From Gammaproteobacteria bacterium (GTDB lineage Bacteria > Pseudomonadota > Gammaproteobacteria > Steroidobacterales > Steroidobacteraceae), in the NCBI GenBank assembly GCA_016707425.1, contig JADJHU010000015.1:372001-436000 (forward strand): a stretch of DNA of 64,000 nt, given 5' to 3'. The stretch's first letter is position 1. Each line of letters opens with the position of its first letter. The position numbers and the translations under genes were made by a program. Below, piece by piece: positions 1-8,398 of the stretch. The notes below the pieces were generated by a model that was not told the origin of the DNA, made no database searches, and saw only the letters and a list, made by a program, of their open reading frames with translations.

Positions 1-715
1 TGCCCTCGTTCGTCCGCAGCGCATCGAAGCTCGTCACCGGCGTGCCGAAGTCCATTGCATCATAGCGGCGCATGAGGTTCTTCGGCAGCTCGGCGCCGGC
101 GAACTCGACGATCATCTGGTTTCCGACCTGGCGCAGGTTGATCGGCGTACGCGGGTCAGTGAGCCGCACGATGATTCGGCCGGCGCCGTCGGTGCTGCGG
201 CGGAAATCGATGCTTCGGATCGCGCGGCCGCCGGCTGGCACAGCCGCGTCCGCGGTGGCACTGCCGCTGGCCGGGCGCGCCGCGGCGCTCGCCGCCTGCG
301 CATTGCCGCCGACGTGCATGACGATGGTGTTTCCTTCGGTTCGGGTCTCATACGGCACGAGCCGGTCGAGGTTCAGGACAAGGCGCGTCCGGCCTCCGGC
401 TTCCGCCGCCAGAATGCTGTCGAGGCCTGCGGAACGCACGTCGATGCGGCGCGAGGGCAGCGCCAGCGCGGTGCCCGGGAGGTCGATGGAAATACGCGCC
501 GGATTGTCGATCGTGAAGGTGAGCGGCTCCGGAGCCGGACCCGAGAGGCGCAGCGTCACCTGCAGCTGCGAACCGGGCAGCGTCTGCACGTCCACAGCTT
601 CGAGCCGGTTGCCAGCCTCGTCGGCACGGGCGAAGGGCGGAGCACAGAGCAGCGCTGCGGCGAGCGCGAGCCAGAGGAATGCGTTCGCGATCTCGTTGCG
701 TATCTTGCGATTCAT
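1..715 (-). CDS. pilQ: Type IV pilus secretin PilQ, N-terminal part (cut by window edge)
   Basis: Only the first ~238 codons lie in the window; the gene runs off the left edge. The minus-strand frame from the ATG at 713-715 is open throughout. It starts with a basic stretch and a hydrophobic signal peptide rich in Leu and Ala ending near an A-R-A site, so the product is exported. Two AMIN-like beta domains follow (motifs such as NPARISIDLPG near residue 70 and TDPRTPINLRQVGNQMIVEF near residue 200), the usual N-terminal modules by which PilQ binds peptidoglycan. PilQ is the outer-membrane ring through which the pilus leaves the cell. It follows pilP by 25 nt as the last gene of pilMNOPQ. The secretin pore domain is outside the window. 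Confidence 0.93.
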   Translation of the reverse strand, partial: MNRKIRNEIANAFLWLALAAALLCAPPFARADEAGNRLEAVDVQTLPGSQLQVTLRLSGPAPEPLTFTIDNPARISIDLPGTALALPSRRIDVRSAGLDSILAAEAGGRTRLVLNLDRLVPYETRTEGNTIVMHVGGNAQAASAAARPASGSATADAAVPAGGRAIRSIDFRRSTDGAGRIIVRLTDPRTPINLRQVGNQMIVEFAGAELPKNLMRRYDAMDFGTPVTSFDALRTNEG

Positions 716-740
716 TCGGTCGTTCTCCCTGAGCGTCACT

Positions 741-1262
741 TCACTCGTTCAGCGCGAGCGCAGCGGGACGCTCCATGTACCCGCCGAGGCCGTCCGGAAC
801 GATCTCGACCAAGGTGATCTTCGAGGGGGTGATGCTGAGGATCCGGCCTTCCGCCCCACCGATGTAGTTGCCAGGCCGCACGCGATGCACCAGGCCATCC
901 TTCGTCTGCACGAGCCCGAAAGTGTCGCTCGCGAGTTTCAGTGTGCCCACCATCCTGAGAGTATCCAGCGGGAACTGCTCGAGAAACTCTCGATTGCGCT
1001 TCATGTCCGGGCGGATGCTGGAGAGACCCGACGCACCGCCGGCAGCACTGGGGATGAAAGGCGAACGCAGATACTGCGCCTGATAGGCAAAGCTCTCGTA
1101 GGGCTTCACCTCGGGGAGCGGCTCGACGCGCCCGCCCGGTTCCTTCTTGGTCGCGGCGATGAACTGCGCGAGATCGTCGTCGGCGCTCGAGCAGCCAGTC
1201 AGCGCCAGCACCGCGCACGTGAAGACCATCGCCATCGACAGTCGTGAACCGGCCGGATACAT
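741..1262 (-). CDS. pilP: Type IV pilus inner-membrane lipoprotein PilP
   Basis: PilP links the inner-membrane PilM/N/O platform to the PilQ secretin. The protein opens with a hydrophobic signal ending in the lipobox L-T-G-C, so it should be lipid-anchored. A proline-rich linker (PLPEVKPYE) and a C-terminal beta domain follow, with V-G-T-L, G-L-V and the family pattern V-x-x-G-x-Y-I-G-x-x-x-G-x-I. A longer start exists at 1274 (four residues upstream). I chose the ATG at 1262 because GGAG sits 5 nt in front of it. It lies between pilO and pilQ with short gaps, so one transcript is expected. Length is normal for the family. Confidence 0.93.
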   Translation of the reverse strand: MYPAGSRLSMAMVFTCAVLALTGCSSADDDLAQFIAATKKEPGGRVEPLPEVKPYESFAYQAQYLRSPFIPSAAGGASGLSSIRPDMKRNREFLEQFPLDTLRMVGTLKLASDTFGLVQTKDGLVHRVRPGNYIGGAEGRILSITPSKITLVEIVPDGLGGYMERPAALALNE

Positions 1263-1282
1263 GTGTTCTCCCATCGGTCACC

Positions 1283-1945
1283 TCAGCCCGCGCCGCCAGT
1301 GGCGCGCGGTCGATGCTGCGGCTTGCTCTTTTCGCTCTCGGCCGCGGCAATTTCCTCTTCGTCGAGGTAGCGATAAGTCTTGGCGGTGAGATCGAGCGTG
1401 AGCTGGTCGAAGCCATCCTTGGAATCCGGCCTGATCTCGATGTCGTGCAGCGTCACGATCCGCGGCAGTGCCGCAACACCGCTCACGAACTGGCCAAACT
1501 GGTGATAGCTGCCCGTCAGGCGGATCTTGATGGGCAGCTCGGCATAGAAGTCCTTCTTCTGTTCAGCAGCGGGCTGGAACAGCTTTTCCTCCAGGCCCGC
1601 AGCAAGGCCGGTCTGGGAGATGTCCACGAGCAGGTTCGGCACCTCGGTGCGGCCCGGCAGCTGGCGCAGCAGCGCACCGAAGGAGCGCTCGATATCCTTC
1701 AGCTGCTGCTTGTAGACCTCGAGGTTCACGGCCTTGGCGTGCTTCTGCCGGAAAGTCTCCCGCAGCTGCCGCTCTTCGCCCTGCACACGCTCGAGCTCCG
1801 GTTGTTGCCGGTTCCACACGAGCGTGTACGAGATGACGAGCCCCAGCACCAGGAACCACAGCACGACAGCGGCAACGCGGAAAGGAAGCGGCCAGCGTCC
1901 TGGTTCGCGCGGGTCGAGTGCCCGCAGCTCGTCCATGAGGTTCAT
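1283..1945 (-). CDS. pilO: Type IV pilus assembly protein PilO
   Basis: PilO is the bitopic inner-membrane partner of PilN; the two form heterodimers that align the pilus machinery. The 220-residue protein has a short cytoplasmic N-terminus, one membrane segment at about residues 24-44 (AAVVLWFLVLGLVISYTLV), a coiled-coil stretch rich in Glu/Gln/Arg, and a ferredoxin-like periplasmic domain containing the family pattern Y-H-Q-F-G-Q-F. The C-terminal tail is charged. The ATG at 1943-1945 overlaps the pilN stop in an ATGA arrangement, so translation is probably coupled. A longer upstream frame exists but would overlap pilN extensively and was rejected. Confidence 0.94.
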   Translation of the reverse strand: MNLMDELRALDPREPGRWPLPFRVAAVVLWFLVLGLVISYTLVWNRQQPELERVQGEERQLRETFRQKHAKAVNLEVYKQQLKDIERSFGALLRQLPGRTEVPNLLVDISQTGLAAGLEEKLFQPAAEQKKDFYAELPIKIRLTGSYHQFGQFVSGVAALPRIVTLHDIEIRPDSKDGFDQLTLDLTAKTYRYLDEEEIAAAESEKSKPQHRPRATGGAG

Positions 1946-2550
1946 CGGCCACCTCCCTTCGCCGCGGTACGCCGGGCGGGGCCACCAGATTGCGCCTCGG
2001 GCTGCGGCTCGGCAACGCCCACCTGCTCCGCAAACAACGTGAAGCTCGATCCGAGTGTCTGTCCCTTCTTGGTCTCGACCACCTCGAGTTCCGGATTGCG
2101 CAGCCACTGCGAACCGTCGATGTTGCGCATGAACGCGGACACGCGTGTGCTCGACTGTGCGACACCCTCCAGCTTCAGTCGCCGGTCTTTCTGGGTCACC
2201 GCCGTGAGATACGTGCCGTCCGGCAGCGTACGCACGAGTTCGTCGAACACGTGCACGACCTCGGGTCGCGAGCGCTGCAGCTTGCCGATAATGTCCATCC
2301 GCGCGATGAATTTCTGTTTCTGCTGCTCGAGATCGTTGATTTCCTGAATCTGCTTGTCGAGTTCCCCAATCTCGGCCTTCAGGCGCTGGTTGCGGCCTTC
2401 CTGCGCGGCGATCGCCGAACCGAGCAGGAGGTAGATGACGAAGGCGAGCACGCACGCCGCAAGGGTCGCGCCGCCGAGCCCGACCAGGAACTCGAGCTTG
2501 CGCTTCTTGCGCTCATCCGCACGCCAGGGCAGGAGGTTTATGCGAGGCAT
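1942..2550 (-). CDS. pilN: Type IV pilus assembly protein PilN
   Basis: PilN is an inner-membrane protein whose cytoplasmic N-terminus docks onto PilM. The diagnostic N-terminal motif INLLPWR is at residues 4-10, exactly where PilM binds. It is followed by a basic stretch, one membrane segment at about residues 27-45, a coiled coil (AEIGELDKQIQEINDLEQQK), and a periplasmic ferredoxin-like domain. I chose the ATG at 2548-2550 because it puts INLLPWR at the extreme N-terminus, as in the family, and because it overlaps the pilM stop in a TGATG arrangement. The 10-residue upstream extension has no such support. Confidence 0.95.
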   Translation of the reverse strand: MPRINLLPWRADERKKRKLEFLVGLGGATLAACVLAFVIYLLLGSAIAAQEGRNQRLKAEIGELDKQIQEINDLEQQKQKFIARMDIIGKLQRSRPEVVHVFDELVRTLPDGTYLTAVTQKDRRLKLEGVAQSSTRVSAFMRNIDGSQWLRNPELEVVETKKGQTLGSSFTLFAEQVGVAEPQPEAQSGGPARRTAAKGGGR

Positions 2551-3614
2551 CAGTCGAAGCTCCGCAGCGCAAGGCCGCACGCGGTGAGTAGAGCTGTTGC
2601 GTCGCGCTGCACGGCCTGAGCCTTGGCACGCGAGGACAGCTTCATCTGGCCGAGGGGATCTCCCTTCTCCGCCGCGATCCCGACCCGGCTCGCGATGACA
2701 TCGGCCACGCCGGCAATGTTGGCGCAGCCGCCGCAGATGAGGATCTTCTCGGGCTGCTCACGCCCGGATCCGGACGCGAGATAGAACTGCAGCGAGCGGC
2801 TGACCTGCTGCGTCATGTCGTCGATGAAGGGATCGAGCACCTCGGACTGGAAGTTCCCCGGCAGGCCTCCTTCCTTCTTTGCGCGTCCCGCCTCCTCCAT
2901 CGACAGTCCGTAGGTCCGCATGACTTCCTCGGTGAGCAGTTGCCCCCCGAACGCGAAGTCGCGCGTATAGACCACCTTGAGATTCCGCAGCACGCTGAAG
3001 GTGGTGCTGCTCGCGCCAAAGTCGACCACGGCAATCGTGCGATCGATGCCGCCATCGGGCATCTGGTGCGTCATCAGCTTGCAGGCGTTCTCGAGCGCGA
3101 AGGCCTCGACATCGACGATCCTGGCCTGCAACCCTGCCGCACTCACTGCAGCCTGACGCTGTTCGACGTTCTCCGTGCGGGTCGCGACGAGGAGCACGTC
3201 GTTGGCGTCGCTGTCCTTGTCGCTCGGGCCCAGGACCTCGAAGTCGTAGCTGACCTCGTCCATGGGGAAGGGGATGTACTGATCCGCCTGCATCTCGACC
3301 TGCGCTTCGAGGTCCACAGGGCGCAGGTTGCGCGGCATCTGGATGACTTTGGTGATCGCCGCGTCGCCGCTGATCGCAATGGCGACTTCGCGACTCCGGG
3401 CGCCGGCACGTTTGACCGCACGGCGGATTGCCTCACCGATGGCTTCGGCATCGACGATGGCCTTCTCGTTCATGGCGCTCTGCGGTGTCGGCTCCGCAGC
3501 GTAGGATTCCACCCGGTATTGCCCACCCGCCAGCGCGAGCTCGATCAGCTTGACCGAAGAGGTGGTGATGTCCAGCCCGAGGAGGGGACGATACTTACGC
3601 GAAAACAGAAACAC
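2550..3614 (-). CDS. pilM: Type IV pilus assembly ATPase-like protein PilM
   Basis: PilM is the cytoplasmic, actin/FtsA-like protein that binds the N-terminus of PilN and nucleates the inner-membrane alignment complex. The 354-residue product shows an actin-fold phosphate-1 loop near residues 14-22 (GLDITTSSVK), a second phosphate loop VVDFGASSTT near residue 200, and an adenosine-motif-like ICGGCANIAGV near residue 300. The start is GTG at 3612-3614, preceded by AAAAGGA; the usual family start (short, hydrophobic, then GLDI) supports it. First gene of pilMNOPQ and divergent from ponA. Its unusually long leader carries a c-di-GMP-I riboswitch and two candidate promoters, so expression is probably controlled by this second messenger. 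Confidence 0.95.
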   Translation of the reverse strand: MFLFSRKYRPLLGLDITTSSVKLIELALAGGQYRVESYAAEPTPQSAMNEKAIVDAEAIGEAIRRAVKRAGARSREVAIAISGDAAITKVIQMPRNLRPVDLEAQVEMQADQYIPFPMDEVSYDFEVLGPSDKDSDANDVLLVATRTENVEQRQAAVSAAGLQARIVDVEAFALENACKLMTHQMPDGGIDRTIAVVDFGASSTTFSVLRNLKVVYTRDFAFGGQLLTEEVMRTYGLSMEEAGRAKKEGGLPGNFQSEVLDPFIDDMTQQVSRSLQFYLASGSGREQPEKILICGGCANIAGVADVIASRVGIAAEKGDPLGQMKLSSRAKAQAVQRDATALLTACGLALRSFD

Positions 3615-3674
3615 TTTTATTTCCTTTTCAGTAAGTTACGCCCACAAGCGCCATCTGGCATAAGCTTGCCCGTC

Positions 3675-3703
3675 AATATATAACAGTGCAAGGTCAAATT
3701 GAA
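3675..3703 (-). promoter_or_regulatory. Candidate proximal pilM promoter
   Basis: On the minus strand TTCAAT (3698-3703) and TATATT (3675-3680) are 17 nt apart. The -10 matches the sigma-70 consensus at 5 of 6 positions, the -35 at 3 of 6. A start here would give pilM a short leader without the riboswitch. Immediately upstream (3704-3719) is a perfect 6-bp hairpin, CGTGAG-loop-CTCACG, which could belong to the riboswitch expression platform. This is a sequence match only. Confidence 0.4.
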
Positions 3704-3885
3704 CGTGAGAATGCTCACGAAATCCGGTCAGGACGGAATCCGCCGCCGTGGCGCTGCGTTGAAGCGGCTCACGGGAACCCGTCTGAGGCTGATGCGTCCG
3801 TCTCTGCAAGCGACACTGGAGGCGCGAAGCGCGGTCAGCCTGCGGGAGCCAGCTGGAGGGTGTATCGGCGCAAGCCGCGTGCTCG

Positions 3886-3970
3886 CTCCGGCAACCCCGC
3901 TGTCATAGGCCCTGACGTCCCGTAGACCGGTGGCTTTGCGTCCCCACCTTTCGGTGAGTTTGCCTGATCG
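3886..3970 (-). promoter_or_regulatory. Cyclic-di-GMP-I (GEMM) riboswitch aptamer upstream of pilM
   Basis: The minus strand carries the hallmarks of the GEMM-I / c-di-GMP-I aptamer in order. A GGCAA strand (3960-3964) can pair with TTGCC (3890-3894) to close the P1 helix. Next is a P2 stem CACC/GGTG capped by a GAAA tetraloop (3945-3956). The near-invariant block GGGACGCAAAGCC follows directly, then a CCGG-containing P3 arm, then ATGACAGCGGGGTTGCCGG at the 3' side. The family is a known sensor of c-di-GMP. It lies ~270 nt upstream of the pilM start in the same orientation and just downstream of a candidate promoter. The expression platform (terminator or translation control) is not obvious, though a 6-bp hairpin lies at 3704-3719. 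Confidence 0.87.
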
Positions 3971-3979
3971 ACGGCCGTT

Positions 3980-4008
3980 ACTATGCATAGCACCCCGCTG
4001 GGGCGCAA
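3980..4008 (-). promoter_or_regulatory. Candidate promoter of the pilM riboswitch transcript
   Basis: On the minus strand TTGCGC (4003-4008) and CATAGT (3980-3985) are spaced by exactly 17 nt. Transcription would begin near 3973, immediately before the riboswitch aptamer, which is where a riboswitch promoter is expected. The hexamers match sigma-70 consensus only at 3/6 and 4/6 positions. The element overlaps the start of ponA on the other strand, so the two divergent genes may influence each other. Confidence 0.5.
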
Positions 4009-6385
4009 GCACTCGGAATCGCATTCTGTGAAACAGACATACATCCGCCTCGTGTCGATGACCTTCGGCTCCGTGATCTTCCTCATCCTTCTGGGGGGCC
4101 TCGCGCTCGCCGGCAGCTACGTGTATCTCGCGCCCATGCTGCCGACTGCGCAGCAGATGCGCGAAGTGGAGCTGCAGGTTCCGCTGCGGGTCTACAGCCG
4201 CAGCGGCGAACTCATCGCGCAGATCGGCGAGCAGCGGAGAGTGCCCGTCACCTTCGAACAGATTCCGCTGCTGGTGCGGCAGGCATTCCTCGCCGCCGAG
4301 GACGACCGGTTCTTCCGGCATGGCGGCATTGATTACATCGGCGTGCTGCGTGCCGCAGTCGTGAACCTCATGTCGGCCGGAAAGGCCCAGGGTGCGAGCA
4401 CGATCACCCAGCAGGTCGCACGCAACATGTTCCTGACGCTCGACAAGACATGGCGACGCAAACTCTCCGAGGCCTTCCTCACCTGGCGCATGGAGCACGA
4501 GTTCACCAAGGAACAGATCTTCGGTCTGTATCTCAACGTGATTTTCTTCGGGCAGCGCGCCTACGGCGTCGCCGCGGCGGCTGACACCTACTTCGGCAAA
4601 ACGCTCGACCAGCTTTCAGTGGCCGAGATCGCGACCCTCGCGGGCATACCGCAGCGCCCTTCGCGCTACAACCCGATCGTGAACCCCGAGGCAGCCACGG
4701 ACCGCAGATCCTATGTGCTGCGCCGGATGAAGGAGCTCGGCTTCATCGACGCCGCAACCGCAGAGCGGGCCGGGCACGAACCCGTGCAGGCGCGAGTGCA
4801 CGGACCGGCCTACGAGGTCGAAGCCCCCTATGTTGCGGAGATGGCCCGGCTCGAGGTCCTCAGGCGCTTCGGCGCGAAGGCCGAGACCGCGGGCTACAAG
4901 GTGTTCACGACGATCGATTCCCGGCTGCAGGCGGCAGCCAATCGCGCTGTGCGTCTCGGGCTCATCGAATACGACCGCCGCCACGGCTGGCGCGGCCCCC
5001 TGGCGAAGCTCCCCGACCCGGGCGAACAACCAGAGCACCTCGAAGCGCTGCTCGCGAGCCACACGACGGTGGGGGGTCTGACGCCCGCAGCCGTCGTGTC
5101 GGTGGGCGATCATTCGGTCCGCGCCTTCGTGAAGGGTCGCGGCTTCGTGCAGATCGACTGGGACGGCCTGTCGTGGGCGCGTGCCGTCACGCCTGGCGGC
5201 ACACTCGGCCCTCCCCCGAAGACCGCCCGCGACATCCTTGCCCGTGGAGATGTCATATACGTGATCGCGGATGCACACAGCGCGCAGCTCGCGCAGCTGC
5301 CCGAGGCACAGGGCGCCCTGGTGGCGCTCGATCCCGCAGACGGCGCCATCAGCGCGCTGGTCGGCGGCTTCGACTACTTCGAGAGCAAATACAACCGCGT
5401 CACCCAGGCGCGCCGTCAGCCAGGCTCCGCCTTCAAGCCGTTCGTGTACTCGGCGGCCCTCGAGAACGGCTTCACACCCGCCTCCACCATTCTCGACGCG
5501 CCGATCGTGATGGAAGACGCGGGCATGGAAGGCACGTGGCGGCCCGAAAACTCGAGCGGCACTTTCGGCGGGCCGACGCGCCTGCGCGAGGCGCTGGTGC
5601 GCTCTCGCAACATGGTATCGATCCGGCTCCTGCGCGAGCTGGGCATACGCACCGCGATCGACTACGTGAGTCGCTTCGGCTTCGACAGGAAGCAGCTGCC
5701 CGAAAACCTCACTCTCGCACTCGGGACGCTCGATACCACGCCCCTGCAGATGGCTGCAGGTTTTGCCGTTTTCGCGAACGGCGGCTACCGCATCGAGCCC
5801 TACTTCATCGATCGTATCGTGGACCCGTCGGACCGGACCGCCTGGCAGGCGACACCGCGCACCGTCTGTGACGCGTGCGCCGGCAACGCACAGGCCGCCG
5901 AGCAGGTCATCTCGGCACAAAACAGCTGGCTGATGAACGACATGATGCAGGACGTGATCCGCCGGGGCACCGGCCGACGGGCACTCGTGCTCGGCCGCGG
6001 GGATCTCGCCGGCAAGACCGGAACGACCAATGAGGCGCGCGACACCTGGTTCAATGGCTACAACTCACGGCTGGTCGCAACCGTCTGGGTGGGGTTCGAC
6101 CAGCACGAGCGTTCGCTCGGTGAAGGCGAGGAAGGCGCACGCACGGCCGTGCCGGTATGGGTACACTTCATGCGTGAAGCACTGGCCGCGACTCCGGAGA
6201 CGGTGCGCCCGATGCCCGAAGGACTCATACAGCTGCGCATTTCGCCGGTCACGGGCCGCGTCACCAGCGCCGAGGACCCTGGCGGGATCGTCGAGACCTT
6301 CATGGCGGACCATCTGCCCACGAACGCGAGCGGCGCGCCGGAAGGTGCCGGTGAGGGAACCACCAGCACCGAGCCGATCTTCTAG
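3983..6385 (+). CDS. mrcA: Penicillin-binding protein 1A (bifunctional glycosyltransferase/transpeptidase)
   Basis: This is the class A PBP (PonA) that polymerises and cross-links peptidoglycan at the inner membrane. One membrane segment lies at about residues 28-50. The GT51 domain follows, with catalytic EDDRFF at 106-111, GASTITQQ, and the LYLN and FGQ signatures. Then comes an OB-like insert, and a transpeptidase domain with the nucleophile in GSAFK (Ser482), SRN at 541-543 and KTGTT around 678. Divergent ponA next to pilM is the classic gammaproteobacterial order. The ATG at 3983 has no good ribosome-binding site; a GTG at 4028, with GGAA upstream and only ~12 residues before the membrane helix, may be the true start. 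Length (800 aa) is normal. Confidence 0.95.
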   Translation: MHSTPLGRKHSESHSVKQTYIRLVSMTFGSVIFLILLGGLALAGSYVYLAPMLPTAQQMREVELQVPLRVYSRSGELIAQIGEQRRVPVTFEQIPLLVRQAFLAAEDDRFFRHGGIDYIGVLRAAVVNLMSAGKAQGASTITQQVARNMFLTLDKTWRRKLSEAFLTWRMEHEFTKEQIFGLYLNVIFFGQRAYGVAAAADTYFGKTLDQLSVAEIATLAGIPQRPSRYNPIVNPEAATDRRSYVLRRMKELGFIDAATAERAGHEPVQARVHGPAYEVEAPYVAEMARLEVLRRFGAKAETAGYKVFTTIDSRLQAAANRAVRLGLIEYDRRHGWRGPLAKLPDPGEQPEHLEALLASHTTVGGLTPAAVVSVGDHSVRAFVKGRGFVQIDWDGLSWARAVTPGGTLGPPPKTARDILARGDVIYVIADAHSAQLAQLPEAQGALVALDPADGAISALVGGFDYFESKYNRVTQARRQPGSAFKPFVYSAALENGFTPASTILDAPIVMEDAGMEGTWRPENSSGTFGGPTRLREALVRSRNMVSIRLLRELGIRTAIDYVSRFGFDRKQLPENLTLALGTLDTTPLQMAAGFAVFANGGYRIEPYFIDRIVDPSDRTAWQATPRTVCDACAGNAQAAEQVISAQNSWLMNDMMQDVIRRGTGRRALVLGRGDLAGKTGTTNEARDTWFNGYNSRLVATVWVGFDQHERSLGEGEEGARTAVPVWVHFMREALAATPETVRPMPEGLIQLRISPVTGRVTSAEDPGGIVETFMADHLPTNASGAPEGAGEGTTSTEPIF

Positions 6386-6405
6386 CACCTCACGGGGACC
6401 CGACG

Positions 6406-7041
6406 ATGCCCAGACGCACCGCAATCCGGTCCGAGCACCTGCGTCGTGCCCTCGCGCAGGAGGCAGCGCGCCTCATGGCGGAGCACGGCGTCGGGGACTT
6501 CGGCCTCGCCAAGCGCAAGGCGGCTGAACGCTACGGCGTGACGGAAGGCTCGATGCTGCCGAAGAACGTCGAGATCGAGGCGGCGCTTGCCGAGTACCAG
6601 CGACTCTTCGGCGGCGACTCACATGTCGAGAGTCTCACCGCGCAGCGCCGCGCCGCGCTTGCAGCCATGCAGCTGCTCGCAGAATTCCAGCCGCGCCTCG
6701 TGGGCCCCGTGCTCGCCGGTACTGCGACTGAACACGCCAGCGTGCAGCTGCACGTGTTCGCCGACAGCCCGGAGGCCGCGTCGTTCCACCTCATGGATCA
6801 CGGCATCGGCTACGAGGTCACAGCGCGACGCGTGAGGATGAGCGCCGATCGTGTGCTGAGCCAGCCGGTGCTGTGCTTCGAGATGGACGACCACGCCATC
6901 GATGCGACGGTATTTCCGGGCGACGGCATCCGCCAGGCGCCCGTGAGTCCCGTGGACGGCCGGCCGATGCGCCGCGCCGACCTCGCCCAGGTCGAGGAAC
7001 TCCTCGGGTGCGATCAGGCGCGCCCGGCGATATCCGTATAG
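6406..7041 (+). CDS. Conserved hypothetical protein
   Basis: I do not recognise a characterised domain. The 211-residue protein is soluble, without signal peptide or membrane segment. The N-terminal half is helical and charged, and includes [31 protein letters not shown], which has the look of a small helical nucleic-acid- or protein-binding module. The C-terminal half is predicted beta-rich ([35 protein letters not shown]). It starts 20 nt after ponA on the same strand, so it may be co-transcribed. Its 3' end overlaps the convergent gltA by 28 nt. Codon use matches its neighbours, suggesting a resident core gene. Confidence 0.75.
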   Translation: MPRRTAIRSEHLRRALAQEAARLMAEHGVGDFGLAKRKAAERYGVTEGSMLPKNVEIEAALAEYQRLFGGDSHVESLTAQRRAALAAMQLLAEFQPRLVGPVLAGTATEHASVQLHVFADSPEAASFHLMDHGIGYEVTARRVRMSADRVLSQPVLCFEMDDHAIDATVFPGDGIRQAPVSPVDGRPMRRADLAQVEELLGCDQARPAISV

Positions 7042-8312
7042 TCGCGCCGCTTCGGCCCGCTGTAGAGCTGGCGCGGACGACTGATTCGCATGGCCGGATC
7101 CGCGATCATCTCCTGCCAGTGGGCCACCCAGCCCACGGTGCGGGCGAGGGCGAACATCACGGTGAACATCGAGCGGGGGATGCCCAGCGCGCTGTAGATG
7201 ATGCCGGAATAGAAGTCGACGTTCGGGTAGAGCTTGCGTGCGACGAAGTATTCGTCCTTGAGCGCGACCTCCTCGAGGCGCAGCGCAAGCTCGAACAGCG
7301 GATTGTCGGAGCGCCCGAGCTTCGCGAGCACCTTGTGGCACATCTCGCGGATGAGGCGGGCGCGGGGATCGAAGTTCTTGTAGACGCGGTGACCGAAACC
7401 CATGAGCCGGAAGTGGCTGGACTTGTCCTTGGCCATCGCCACGTACTTGGGAATGTTGTCCGCAGTGCCGATCTCCTCGAGCATCTCGAGCACGGCCTCG
7501 TTGGCACCGCCATGCGCGGGCCCCCCAGAGGCCGAGACGCCTGCCGAGATCGCTGCGTAGGGATTGGCACCGGTCGAACCCGCGAGACGCACCGTCGAGG
7601 TGCTGGCATTCTGCTCGTGATCGGCATGCAGGATGAACAGCAGGTCGAGCGCCTGCGCGTAGATCGGATCGACCCTGTAGGGCGCGCAGGGCACGGCGAA
7701 GAACATGTGCAGCAGATTGCTGCAGTAATCGAGATCGTTGCGCGGATAGACGAAGGGCTGGCCGAGGGAATGCTTGTGTGCCGCCGCAGCGATCGTCGGG
7801 ATCTTGGCGATGATGCGGTGCGCGAAGATCTCGCGGTGACGCGGATTATTGATGTCCATCGAATCGTGATAGAAGGCGGACATCGAGGCCACGACTGCGG
7901 AAACCATCGCCATCGGATGGGCGTTGTGGTGGAACCCGTTGAAGAAGCGCAGCAACGTCTCGTTGATCATCGTGTGATGACGGATGTTGCTCACGAAGAT
8001 GTCGAGGTCCTTGCGCGCCGGCAGCTCGCCGTGCAGCAGCAGGTAGGAGACCTCCATGAAGCTGCTCTTCTCGGCCAGCTGCTCGACCGGATAGCCGCGA
8101 TAGAGCAGCACACCCTCGTCGCCGTCGATATAGGTGATCCGGCTCTCGCAGGCGGCCGTGACGCCGAATCCCGGGTCGAAGGTGAACACCCCATGGTCGC
8201 GATACAGCGTCGCGACGTCGAGGACATCGGGACCGATCGTCCCCGACCGGACGGGCAGGTCAGAGGTCTTGCCGGTTGCGGAATCCGTGAGCTGGTAGTT
8301 CTTCGGAGCCAT
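7014..8312 (-). CDS. gltA: Citrate synthase (type II)
   Basis: Citrate synthase condenses oxaloacetate and acetyl-CoA in the first step of the TCA cycle. The 432-residue length and the N-terminal domain ([29 protein letters not shown]) are those of the NADH-sensitive hexameric type II enzymes of Gram-negative bacteria. Catalytic motifs are visible: the first His in [11 protein letters not shown], the second in [15 protein letters not shown], and the Asp in the C-terminal NVDFYSG block. ATG at 8312 is preceded by AGGAAG. It is transcribed alone, with M48 protease upstream on the same strand after 86 nt, and ends convergently with the hypothetical gene at 6406-7041. Confidence 0.97.
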   Translation of the reverse strand: MAPKNYQLTDSATGKTSDLPVRSGTIGPDVLDVATLYRDHGVFTFDPGFGVTAACESRITYIDGDEGVLLYRGYPVEQLAEKSSFMEVSYLLLHGELPARKDLDIFVSNIRHHTMINETLLRFFNGFHHNAHPMAMVSAVVASMSAFYHDSMDINNPRHREIFAHRIIAKIPTIAAAAHKHSLGQPFVYPRNDLDYCSNLLHMFFAVPCAPYRVDPIYAQALDLLFILHADHEQNASTSTVRLAGSTGANPYAAISAGVSASGGPAHGGANEAVLEMLEEIGTADNIPKYVAMAKDKSSHFRLMGFGHRVYKNFDPRARLIREMCHKVLAKLGRSDNPLFELALRLEEVALKDEYFVARKLYPNVDFYSGIIYSALGIPRSMFTVMFALARTVGWVAHWQEMIADPAMRISRPRQLYSGPKRRDYTDIAGRA

Positions 8313-8398
8313 GCGCGCTTCTTCCTGTTGTCGATCGCAGCGTTACATGGTCTGCGAGCGGAATCAAGGCGCGGAGTCACCTCGTGCGCGCCAGCGCA

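Noticed and set aside
3983..4027. Certainty that ponA begins at 3983
   Set aside because: The ATG lacks a ribosome-binding site and overlaps the divergent riboswitch promoter; GTG 4028 is equally or more likely, so the start is left open.
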